From Eublepharis macularius (Eukaryota; Chordata; Lepidosauria; Squamata; Eublepharidae): a DNA stretch of 64,000 nucleotides. Below are positions 55,080 through 64,000 of this stretch, piece by piece. How positions within the stretch are numbered: position 1 is the first letter of the stretch; the number at the start of each line of letters is the position of its first letter. Below the pieces are notes generated by a model. The model was given only the letters and a program-made list of their open reading frames with translations. It did no database searches and was not told the DNA's origin. The position numbers were made by a program, and so were the translations under genes. The stretch covers positions 10,005,001 through 10,069,000 of the forward strand of contig NC_072795.1 of NCBI RefSeq assembly GCF_028583425.1. Reading direction: 5' to 3'.

Positions 55080-55640
55080 ATCTTACCAAATCTTCATTCC
55101 AAGTCATAATACAATTGTTTTGGAATAACATATCATTCATATTTGACAAAATAATACCCAAATATTTTATCTTTTTCTCAATTTTAACCCTGTTTTGTTT
55201 TCCAGTTTCATTTGATTCCGTTTTTTCATATTTTTTGTTAACATTTTAGTCTTCTGTTTATTGACCTTAAAACCCACTACTGCATCAAATTCCTTCAATT
55301 TAATCATTAATGTTTCAATTCCCTTTAGTGGATCCTCCCAAATCAACACGAAATCATCAGCAAAGGCTCTTAACATAAGTCTCCCTTTTAACCTTTAGGC
55401 TTCCAATTCTCTCATCTTGCCTCATGCCTCTATCCAGAACTTCAAGAACAAATATAAACAGCAGTGGTAACAGTGTACCTCTTTGTATTCCACATGATTT
55501 AGTCAGCTCATCATTTACAATTATTTGTGTTGTCTAGGATGTATAAATCAATTTTATCCACTTTGTCAAGTTTTCTCCATAGCTTCCAGGACCTTACACA
55601 AAAATTTCCAGTTTGTCAAAAGCCTTCTCTGTGTGTCTAT
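55080..55640 (-). mobile_element. L1 ORF2 fragment, older clade
   Basis: The minus strand encodes LRAFADDFVLIWEDPLKGIE and FDAVVGFKVNKQKTKML at 55376-55167, the RT catalytic core of an L1 different from copies A-C. It resumes at 56240-56400 on the other side of a CR1 insertion. Many stops. Confidence 0.75.
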
Positions 55641-56240
55641 AAGAAGATCATAGAATCAGAATCATAGGGTTGGAAGGGACCTCAAGGGTCATCTAGTCCA
55701 ACCCCAGCACAATGTAGGAAATTCACAACTACCCCCCTGACTGCCCCAGTGACCCCTGTTCCATGCTCAAAAGATGGCAAAACACCTCCAGGATCCCTAG
55801 CCAACTGGCCTGTGGAAAATTGCCACCTGACCCCAAGATGGCGATTGGCACCACCCTGGGCATATAAGAAGGGCCACGAGAACTAAACACTGATGTAACC
55901 CATTCTGCCCTCCCCCTCTTGATCTGCCCAGGTTCATAGAATCAGTATTGCTGTCAGATGGCCATCTAGCCACTGCTTAAAAACCTCTAAAGAAGGAGAG
56001 CCCACCACCTCTCAAGGAAGCCTGTTCCACTGAGGGACTGCTCTAACTGCCAGAAAATTCTTCCTAATGTTTAGCCAAAAACTCTTTTCATTTAGTTTCA
56101 AGCAATTGGTTCTCATCCAAGCTTCTGGAGCAGTGGAAAACAACTCCTTGCCATTGTCTATATGGTAGCTCTTCAAGTACTTGAAGATGGTTATCATATC
56201 ACCTCTCAGTCGTCTGAGGTGGCTAGTTTTCATTGTGTTT
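55641..56240 (-). mobile_element. CR1 LINE 3' end inserted in an L1
   Basis: The minus strand reads the CR1 ORF2 C-terminus at 56278-56012 (RRLRGDMITIFKYLK then FWLNIRKNFLAVRAVPQWNRLP) and a 3' UTR ending in ttggaactagatgacc-like and ccaaccctatgattctgatt, close to the octamer-type tail of CR1. No poly(A), as is usual for CR1. Confidence 0.85.
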
Positions 56241-56400
56241 TTCCAAATATTCCAAAATATCCAGTACCTTTCTAACATTGACCCTCAGCTGCCTTTTATG
56301 TAAAAAAATCTGAATCTGGTCCACTAATGCCATTTTCTCTACAGGTTGATCAATTAAACCTCTTCTTGCTTTACCCTATCTTGCAGTAGTCATTGTCAGT
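56241..56400 (-). mobile_element. L1 ORF2 fragment, upstream part
   Basis: Continuation of the 55080-55640 L1 beyond the CR1 insertion: the + strand reads ccaaaatatccagtaccttt and gatcaattaaacctcttctt, anti-sense to L1 ORF2. Confidence 0.5.
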
Positions 56401-57878
56401 AGATGGCAGCAAAGCACCTACGAATTTACAGACTCAGACTCAAATTGGTTTCACTTTTGACTTGCTCCTTGTCACCATAGCAACCAAGGTCACAGTCTCA
56501 CAATTTCTCTTATATTTAATTATGCAGTCCTTTAGAGTAAGCAGTAAAATATTCCCACTGCAGTCTATACTTTATAAACAGCAAGTTTATCCTTAATGCA
56601 CTTTCATCATAAGAAAAATCAAAAAATGATAGATCTTTAAAAGCTTGTTATCCTTTTTTTTCCAACTCAGAACTTAGACTTTTTACCAGAGTTCTTAGGT
56701 CTATAAATCATCATCATCATCATCGGAAAAAAAAAGGATTTATTCAAACATCTTTTTGTAATCCCCGAAAAAGGATCTCTCACCAAAGGAATCGCTTCAT
56801 TATCTTACAGAAAAATCTCTCTCCATTATTAAGATAATTATTCCTATAAATCATGAAGAAATAAGGGGTAGATGAGTTTAAAGTGCTTTAACAGGCTTCA
56901 AACATACCTCCAAGATTAGATGGAATTCCCTGAGTAGATTTGGGGACAGTATTGGCACCTGTATTTGTTAGATGTCCAGATTTTTCCATCTTGAGGCAGG
57001 CAAGGATTTAAAACATAACGAAGACAATTCATGCTTCTTTCCTTCCTACAGACTCTGCCATTCTTTGTCCTCTCTCTTTCTCTTCCTTCTCTCTTCCTGG
57101 TTTTTCTTTCAGCACAAGACAAGGCTAATTTTCCCAGCAACATAAAGGGCCAAACTTTCCAAATAGTACAATGGAACAAATTGGTGCATCCTAAATAAAA
57201 CTGATCACTCCTCTTTAAAACAATTTTTTTTTTAAAAGATGGAAAACTTTTAATCAAAATCCTCAAGAATTTTTGGTATTCTCCTAAGACTTGTGCTTCT
57301 TCTAACCATGGGGAGGGGGAAAGAAAAGGAAATGAATGGGGATAAACTCTAGTACTCCCAGTAGTCTTGATTCAGCGTCAGTTTGCTCTGATTCTCTATG
57401 GCAGCTTCAAATGAACAGGATATAGGAGGAAAAGGTTCCAGCCCCCAATTGGCCAAGAAGCTCACCAGGTGCCCTTGGCCCAGCACTCTCTCTCAGCCTA
57501 GCCTACATTATAGAGCAGATGAAAGAGGAAGAAAATAATGCATGACACCCAAAACTCCTTGGAAGAAGAGGAGGATAACATGTACTAAATAAATAAACCA
57601 TTCTCCAGAATAAAGATTTGTCTCAGACTTGCCAGGGCAGTGGACAGGTAAGAGAAGCCTATGAAGGGAAGCTTAGAAGTGAGCATGCCCCTAGGACAAG
57701 GAAGTAGAGGTGGGAATCTAAGAGAAAGGAAATCTGTAAGGAAGAAGGGGCAGAGAATAAGTGCGGCATATGGCCAGAAGCTGAACAGATAAAGAAGAGT
57801 GAACTGTGCATGTTGTTATCAAACAAACGAGCTGATTTAACATAACTTTTCTTGTGTCTCTTTTGATGTGCACGGCAG
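56401..57878. other. Intron 1 of gene B, 3' part
   Basis: Apart from a short (ATC)n run at 56707-56724, no repeat or gene is recognised. The last 40 bp before exon 2 are a reasonable pyrimidine-containing acceptor region (cttttcttgtgtctcttttg). Confidence 0.5.
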
Positions 57879-58041
57879 CAGACAAAGCGATATGGAAACA
57901 TTTATACTATATGGCTGGGACCTAAACCTATCATTGTACTGTCTGGATTTGACACCGTGAAAGAAGGGCTGATAAACCACTCCAAAGACTTTGTTGATCG
58001 GCCAGTGACCCCTGCCCTGAAAACTGTAGGAAAAGAACGGG
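57879..58041 (+). CDS. CYP2 gene B exon 2
   Basis: 163-nt exon, acceptor cacggcag and donor gtaagt, phase 0 to phase 1. It encodes YGNIYTIWLGPKPIIVLSG (beta 1 sheet), DTVKEGLI (helix B) and DFVDRPVTP, the CYP2 F-x-x-R-P motif before the B-C loop. The exon ends with a split glycine codon that would join an exon 3 like that of gene A. Confidence 0.93.
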
Positions 58042-58365
58042 GTAAGTTCCCGGAAAGACAAGATTGTACTTTTCCTCCCTACAGGTACAAGACATGAGAG
58101 AGCAAAGGAAGCCTCTGGATGCTGCTGTCACTTTTAGATTTCTCTAGCTGGTGAAAACAAGAAATTGAAATTGCTCCACATTAACTAGCCTTGTCCTTTG
58201 GCACTGCCATGTAACTGGTTGTCATTGGTTTCATATTTACATAAACTAAGCAGTCAACAAAGAAAACACAAGGTTGCTGTAATTCGAAGGGGATTTGTGG
58301 GGAGCTTCAAAAGTGTTTGTCCTATTCACAAGGAGCAAGGTGTCTGAGGTGGGGCTAGGGTTGCA

Positions 58366-58569
58366 ACTCTAGCTTGGGAATTCCTGAAGGTTTGGAGGAA
58401 CAGCCTGGAGAGGGTGGAGTTCGGAGAGGGGTGGAGTTCAGCAGGGGTGGGATGCCATAGAGGTTGCCCTCCAAAACTCCATTTCCTCCAAGGGAACTGA
58501 TCTCTATAGTCTAAAGATTAGTTGTAGTTCCAGGAGAGCTTCTGGTCCCAGCTGGAGGTCGGCAACCCT
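58366..58569 (+). mobile_element. Short DNA-transposon-like repeat (AGGGTTGC family), best copy
   Basis: Starts AGGGTTGCAACTC and ends GGTCGGCAACCCT, an imperfect terminal inverted repeat. The interior has gggtggagttc units and ctccaagggaactgatctct. Copies at 2985-3212 and 25515-25692. Confidence 0.65.
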
Positions 58570-58769
58570 CAGTGAGGCTGAGGAACAAAAAAAGAATGAA
58601 CAGCAGGTGCACTATGAGAATGGAAGTGAATAGGATGGGAGAGAACCTGAATATCAGCGTATTTTTCCCCCCATTTCCTCCAGGCTCCAAAAGGAAAATC
58701 AGACACCAAGTATAGGTGGCAGTCCTTGGCAGGTAGATCACCAAGTCCCTCACAACAAGCACTCAGGTG

Positions 58770-58910
58770 CATTGGTTGTTGTGGGTTTTCCGGGCTGTAT
58801 TGCCATGGTCTTGGCATTGTAGTTCCTGACGTTTCGCCAGCAGCTGTGGCTGGCATCTTCAGAGGTGTAGCACCAAAAGACAGATCTCTCAGTGTCACAA
58901 TGTGGAAAAG
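58770..58910 (-). mobile_element. Dispersed repeat with hammerhead-like core
   Basis: Belongs to a very common amniote repeat (gttgtgggttttccgggctg). On the minus strand it carries CTGAAGA, a GCCAG/CTGGC stem and GAAACGTCAGG, which resembles a degenerate hammerhead ribozyme core of the kind known in Penelope-like elements. The family assignment is an inference. Confidence 0.4.
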
Positions 58911-58914
58911 ATAG

Positions 58915-60834
58915 GTGCATTGATTGAAGTAACTTTTATTAGAGATCCATATAGTTCAAGGTGTTTACACAAAAATAGAAATTGGCAGAAGTGAGTATTC
59001 AAAATGGGTACTTCTAATTATAGGGAAACTTCCCGCTCTTTGGGTTCATTGACATTCTGGCGTGAAACCCCCAAATCAGTTACATGGGAACTGATTAGTT
59101 TAGACTAGACATTGTACAGAATGAAATCATCACAGTCTCTGAGAAAAGATACAGTTTGTGCTGCCCACAGCATGCATTCAAGGATACGCACTGAAAAATG
59201 AAAGGAAATACCTTCAGCAGATAACAGACATCCCCCAATGGTAGAATACGGTTAGCAGTTTGTTAGCAGTTTACACACTCTCAGATGAACAATACAGAAT
59301 ACAACTTTAGCAAGCAGGCATGGTCAACAAAACCCAAAACAAATTAATGACAGGTATGTAGGCAGGCATACATGACAATGGGTTAAACTAGGATATATAG
59401 ACTTCTTAAACCACTGAGGTACAACTAATGACTTCAGCCTCCCCAATTTAATGGATGATCTCAAGAGGCTGTTAAAAAAATATGCCAACATTTGGGCAAT
59501 CCCACCCTGGCTCTGATATCAGAGCAGTAGCTTGGCCATTCCACAGTTATCAGAGACTTTGCACGAAATTGTGCCAAATGACTTTGACCATCAGCCCCAT
59601 CCCCTGACATATGGAGATAATGGTACTAGGCAAGTACCCTCCATGGTCAGTGGACCTGGTTTGGTTCTCTCTCCCATGCTGCAGATACCTATGGGCATTT
59701 ATTCATCTGATAAACTTGATCAACTAAACCCTCACTTATTGAACTAATGCGCAGTTTTAGCCTCACAGTTTTAATGCTGGAGCAAGATACCTCTCCAAAG
59801 TACCCCCTCGGCTGGAAAGTCTTGCTTTGAAGTCTCCCTTCCTCCTGCCCAGTTAGTTTAAGATATGAGTGGGCTTGTGTATGTTTACAGTGAGAAAGAG
59901 CAGTGTAACACACCAATGTTTACTGCAGGAGGTGTGTGGAACTGCTCTGAGCTGGCACGTCTGGTAAACACTAGTCACTGAAGTACTGTAACTATCTTCT
60001 CATGCATCACATTTAGGGATGCTCTATCACCCATCAGGTCAGCTCATATTCCGCTTCCTGGTCACTAACAAGGAGCCAGTTTTTCAGTAGACAGTTCCTC
60101 ATCGACGCATTTGTTTGGCAGGTTGCTTCTCCATATTCCTTCATAACCATGCAGAACAGCACATTTGGATACTCACAAATACATCTTCATGCAGCCCATT
60201 TGAGTTTTACTGCCTCCTTAGCTGTGCCAGGGTTCTGCACAGCAGGCAATTTTTAAATTAGGTTATCCTGCTCTCCAGCTCCACAGAATTTTCCTAGGTT
60301 TTTTTTTTTTTAAAGCAATTGGTGGCGCAAAATTACTACTGCTGTTCTTTATAATACTGCCATCTTGCCTGGCCAGTGAGTGCTCTCAGACTGTCCTGCC
60401 ACCAAGGAGAAAGAAGGGGAGATTGAGCCATCTATTCCTCCCACCCTCTTGTTTTCTGTTTGCCTCTAATCATTGAGGAGAGATCTGCTGAAAATAGTGT
60501 GAGTGCATGGGAAGAGTAGGATGTTGGGTTGATTTACTGCCCCGGAGCGATAGCTCTTGACAGAGCATGTTCTTCTGTCAGCCATCTGCTGACCTTTATA
60601 ATGCTTGGAGTCCCATTCCTGCGAGTGGTAGTATTGGATGACAAGGGAGGTGAAATAATACTAATGGTTTGCTACACCATGCATTTTGGCTCATCTCTGA
60701 TCTAAATGGCGCACAGAGTGGGAAATTATGGCAGCAGTAAGTGTTGGTGCATGAAGACATCCAAGGAGACATGGTGGTGCACCTTGCATGTCCACTCTCT
60801 GTTCCATCTAAAAGAGATACATGTGTTGAGGTTC
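58915..60834. other. Intron 2 of gene B, unassigned part
   Basis: No gene, no exon and no clear repeat ends. 60290-60320 has a T-run. Small open frames have no motif. Confidence 0.4.
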
Positions 60835-62482
60835 TTATGGAACTCCAGCCTTTGTAAGGCCAGGTTGATGAAAAATAAGATCCCAGTAATATCAAATTTG
60901 TTGTATGAGGAACAGGCAGCCTTGACTGCTTGGTGGAAACCTTAACTAGATGAATCTGATGTTGTTAGCTGAGCACATTTGCCAACAGCTATATAGAAAG
61001 TCCTTCACCAATCCTGAAATGGAACGGAGGGTAGTATTTCTTTCCCACAAGACTTTCTTTATCAGGAGATACCCAGTGCGTTCAACAGAAAGCTCCGATG
61101 GTATGTTCCTAATCAGGGACAGGTTAACGATCCTACTGATTTACTATCCACCTGACTTTCTAGTGGTCCTCAGCTGATTTGGATGTAGCATTGAGGACTC
61201 CTAGGATGATTATCTTCAGGGATTTCAATATACATACTGAGGACAATTTGTGAGGTCAAGCTCAGAACTTCATGGCTCCTATGACAATGATGAATCTGTT
61301 GTAAGTTGTGATGGGCCCAACATGTTCTTTTTTAAAAAATAAGCTGGACCTTATTTTCTGTACCAAGCAGCTTGCTGGTGATCTAATTAAGGGCTTGGAG
61401 GTTCTGCTCTTACTCTGATGAGATCATTAACTAATGGAGGCATGGTTGACCTTGCTGTCTCTCTGGGGGTGGAGGGCCGTTTCAGATTCACTTGGATATT
61501 TTTGGACCCTAAGGAATTCCAGGTGACTCTGAGGGATTTTGAAAGCTTCCCTGATGACTGTCTCAGCATGGGATAATGGGTTGTCATAAGATAGAAAGTG
61601 GTCTGGGAGGTGACTAGAATGTTGTTGGTGGAAGACTTAGCTTGAATTAGTCATAGCATGCCATACAACCCATTTTCAGGCCTACGAGGTGGCAGTATTG
61701 CTGGCAAAGAGAATATTCTCTGCCACTCTTGCATCAGCTGAACTTGAAGACTTGATAACACCTAAGTTCAACCCTGTTAATAATGTTAATTTGGCCCCTA
61801 TGACTGAATTAACATTCTTTGATGATAACATCACTCTTACCTGTTCCAACTTGGAAGCCAAGTTGAGAGTACAGCCAGAACCCAAGTTGTCAGAAGTACC
61901 TGTTTATCCTTTAGTTATGAATAGATGGCAGTGTATCTTGCCAATGAATACTGAACAGGCTCCTTAGGAATGTGAGAGCCACCACTTGACCCATGCCAGT
62001 CCTAGCTTTTAAAATCATGCTGGGAAAAATTATCAGAGCCTTTGGTTAAAATCAGTAATGAACGCCTCACTGACTGGGTGAAGGGAGAGGTGTTAGAAAT
62101 TTGCTTTAGAGATCTTTGTTGGTTCAAGATGAGGTGGCCAGTTACAGGTGAGTCTCCAATTTACCTTTTCTGCAAAGGCAATAAACTTGGGTTCTTGAAT
62201 GACACATCTGCCCTTTATTCTTGTGTATGATTTCAATCTAGCTTCAGGTATGGGTTCAGAACCAAGGTTGTTATAGTTGCACTGGTGGAGCATATTTGTT
62301 TAAAGGTGGACGGGAGAAAGACATCCTTGTTACTATTGTTAAATCTACCATGAAGATCATTTCAGACAGGTAGCCATGTTGGTCTGCACTACAGCAGCAG
62401 AATTGGAGTCCTGTGGCACCTTATATTCTGGCAGGATTTTCTGTCCAATTGAACATGAAGCATTTTCATTGGAAAAGCAGAC
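60835..62482 (+). mobile_element. L2/CR1-group LINE, paralogue of the block in gene A intron 2
   Basis: The start shows a decayed L2 endonuclease (SSLCKARLMKNKIPVI, ILLIYYPPDFLVVLS, FRDFNIHTED near 61215). From 61346 to 62482 it is collinear with 1-28 plus 539-1627, including the nested gtagccatgttggtctg repeat at 62367, at roughly nine of ten positions by eye. A stretch of about 85 bp (around 62045-62135) is identical. It lacks the solo LTR present in copy A. Confidence 0.78.
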
Positions 62483-62575
62483 TCTGTTTAGGATAGCCTT
62501 TCCGACACACAGTCTGTGCTTTTTCCATCATAGCACTTACCCTATAGAATGGACTTCCTGAGAAGGTGAGGGAAC

Positions 62576-62826
62576 ACGAGAGCCAGTTTGGTGTAGCCGT
62601 TAATAGCATAGGACTCTAATCTGGAGAACTGGGTTTGATTCCCCACTCCTCCACTTGAAGCCAGCTGGGTGACCTTGAGTCAGTCACGGCTTCTAGGACT
62701 CTCTCAGCCCCACCCTTACAGGGTGATGATTGTTGTGGGGATAATATGACATACTTTGTAAACCACTATGAGTGGGAGTTAAATTGTCCTGAAGGACGGT
62801 ATATGTTGTTGTTGTTGTTGTTGTTA
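62576..62826 (+). mobile_element. CORE-SINE (MIR-like), well preserved
   Basis: tRNA-like head (gtgtagccgttaatagcat, then gggtttgattccccac as B box), the core ctgggtgaccttgagtcagt, tctctcagccccac, ggtgatgattgttgtgggga, tail aaattgtcctgaaggacgg and (GTT)n. Confidence 0.85.
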
Positions 62827-63540
62827 GCTACCTGGAAAGGGTTTTATGAAGCACTATGACTCTACTGTATTTGGGAGGACTCTTAATGGAGTATAGGGTG
62901 CAGGAATTTGGGGGAAGGGGTGACATGGAACTTGTAAGCTGTCTTGAGTTATGGGAAAGATGGGATATAAACATTATAATACATATAAAAATAACTCACA
63001 GTAACATTATAACTGTTTAATGCAGTGACCTCTGAATTCCTTCCTTCCTTCCTTGAGATATTTTTAATTATGGAAGTTGTCAACTAAAAAGGCTAGGAGA
63101 TCATGGCAAAATCGTTTTAGCATTATTGCATATTAGCATAATAGCAATTGCTACTATTTGTACAAGACTGCTGCAGGAGAAAATGGTGGCTGCAGATGGT
63201 TCAAGCAGGAAAGGCATAGGGGAAATTACTGTGTGGATGCTCTATTGTCACTGCAAATGTCTCTGCAGGAGGCTATGTGGCAACAGCTTTCCATGTACGC
63301 GAGTTCATAGACAGTCAAATCAATCTGAAATTATTATGTATCAGTCATAAATAAATGCAATGGTTTCTAAAAATCCTCAAGTCTGATGTTCATCAAATTA
63401 TTTATTCAATTTATTTTAAACATGTTAATGCCGTCTTTTTACCCTATGGAGTCCCTAAGGTGGCAAACATAAAAATATTAAAACATAATTCAATCAAAAC
63501 AAGTAAACACATAAACACACAGCACCAAAACCAGAGAGAA
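62827..63540. other. Intron 2 of gene B near the right edge
   Basis: No P450 exon 3 could be found here on the + strand (no WxxxRR-coding stretch after an AG). Otherwise nothing recognisable. Confidence 0.45.
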
Positions 63541-63549
63541 TGGCCAGTA

Positions 63550-64000
63550 AGAGTGATTGAGGAGGCCACGTTGGAGTGGATCAAGAACCCAAGTCATCTA
63601 CCCTGTGCAATGCTGGCTGCACTGGCTCCCAGTTGAGTTCCTGATCCAGTTTAAGGTATCGGTTCTAGTATTCAAAGCCCTTTGCAGACTGGGACCTGCA
63701 TACCTGTGGGAGCGCCTCTCTCAGTATGTCCCCCGCAGGGCCACGACTAGGCCCAGGGCCTTTTCTGCCCTGGCCCCGGCCTGGTGGAATGCTTTCCCAC
63801 TGGAGATCTGGGCCCTGTGGGACCTAATACAAGTCAAGTCAATACAATTCAGCAGGGCCTGCAAGATGGAGATGTTCTGCAGAGCCTTTGATTAGGGGCC
63901 AGTTTTGTATCCCCCCCCCCTTTCTGGCCGCTTTTCCATCCTTTTGCAGCCACCCTGGATTTATACTGGTGCCTGGTGCCCATGGCTTGTAGTGATTTTT
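63550..64000 (+). mobile_element. L2-type LINE 3' end, runs off the window
   Basis: ORF2 C-terminus at 63557-63895 (CWLHWLPVEFLIQFKVSVLV, FKALCRLGPAYL, PAWWNAFPLEIW), closely related to 24140-24845. The 3' UTR continues past 64000. Confidence 0.82.

Larger units (their letters stand above)
37360..58041 (+). other. Cytochrome P450 family 2 gene B, exons 1 and 2
   Basis: 5' part of a second CYP2 gene, 10.7 kb downstream of gene A and in the same direction. Exon 1 (37360-37530) and exon 2 (57879-58041) have the right phases (0, then 1) and the CYP2-standard exon 2 length of 163 nt. They are separated by a 20,348-bp intron rich in L1. Exon 3 is not found before 64000, so the gene runs off the right edge. 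No break is seen in the two exons. That exons 1 and 2 belong to one transcript is inferred from phase, orientation and the lack of any other P450 exon between them. Confidence 0.85.

Noticed and set aside
62827..64000. Exon 3 of CYP2 gene B inside the window
   Set aside because: No acceptor followed by a WxxxRR-coding segment was found; the area is covered by SINE, unassigned intron and L2 sequence. It must lie to the right.

Overview
This is nuclear DNA from a vertebrate, most likely a squamate reptile (lizard or snake). It has long introns with GT/AG borders and a mix of repeats typical of squamates: SINEs with a tRNA-like head and Sauria-type tail, a 5S-rRNA-headed SINE, CORE-SINEs, CR1 and L2-type LINEs, several L1 copies, a Ty3/gypsy element, solo LTRs and short DNA transposons. 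No bacterial, organellar or CRISPR features are present. The species cannot be read from the sequence.

The host content is a tandem pair of microsomal cytochrome P450 family 2 genes, both on the + strand. Gene A enters from the left edge. Its exons 3-9 lie at 2736-2885, 3928-4088, 15012-15188, 16272-16413, 22173-22360, 25069-25210 and 26477-26667. Their lengths (150, 161, 177, 142, 188, 142 bp and a 191-nt terminal coding part) are the classic CYP2 pattern, all frames join, and the C-helix, I-helix, ExxR and haem-cysteine motifs are intact. Gene B starts downstream with a TATA box (37230), a 171-nt coding exon 1 (37360-37530) and a 163-nt exon 2 (57879-58041). Its exon 3 lies beyond the right edge. 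The two genes carry the same truncated L2-type LINE block in intron 2 (1-1627 and 61346-62482), so they look like products of a tandem duplication.

Region by region: 1-2.7 kb is intron 2 of gene A (L2 block split by a solo LTR, an LTR-like repeat, a tRNA-type SINE). 2.7-27 kb is the rest of gene A, with a decayed gypsy element in intron 4 and, in intron 6, a 1.6-kb L1 derivative inside a SINE. 27-37 kb is intergenic, with a GC-rich solo LTR, a broken processed copy of MRPL58 and a GC-rich minisatellite. 37-58 kb is gene B exons 1-2, separated by a 20.3-kb intron loaded with three L1 copies, L2, CR1, 5S SINE and hAT-like elements. 58-64 kb is intron 2 of gene B.

The most unusual signals are mobile-element structures rather than new genes. 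One L1 has a complete 5' end and is cut off inside ORF2, yet has 17-bp target-site duplications. A 1.63-kb L1 derivative has both ends and 15-bp duplications but lacks ORF2. A 466-bp tandem duplication copies the end and splice donor of gene B exon 1. There is also a nearly perfect 51-bp-arm palindrome, and a minisatellite whose unit resembles the core of a hAT-like element found twice elsewhere in the window.
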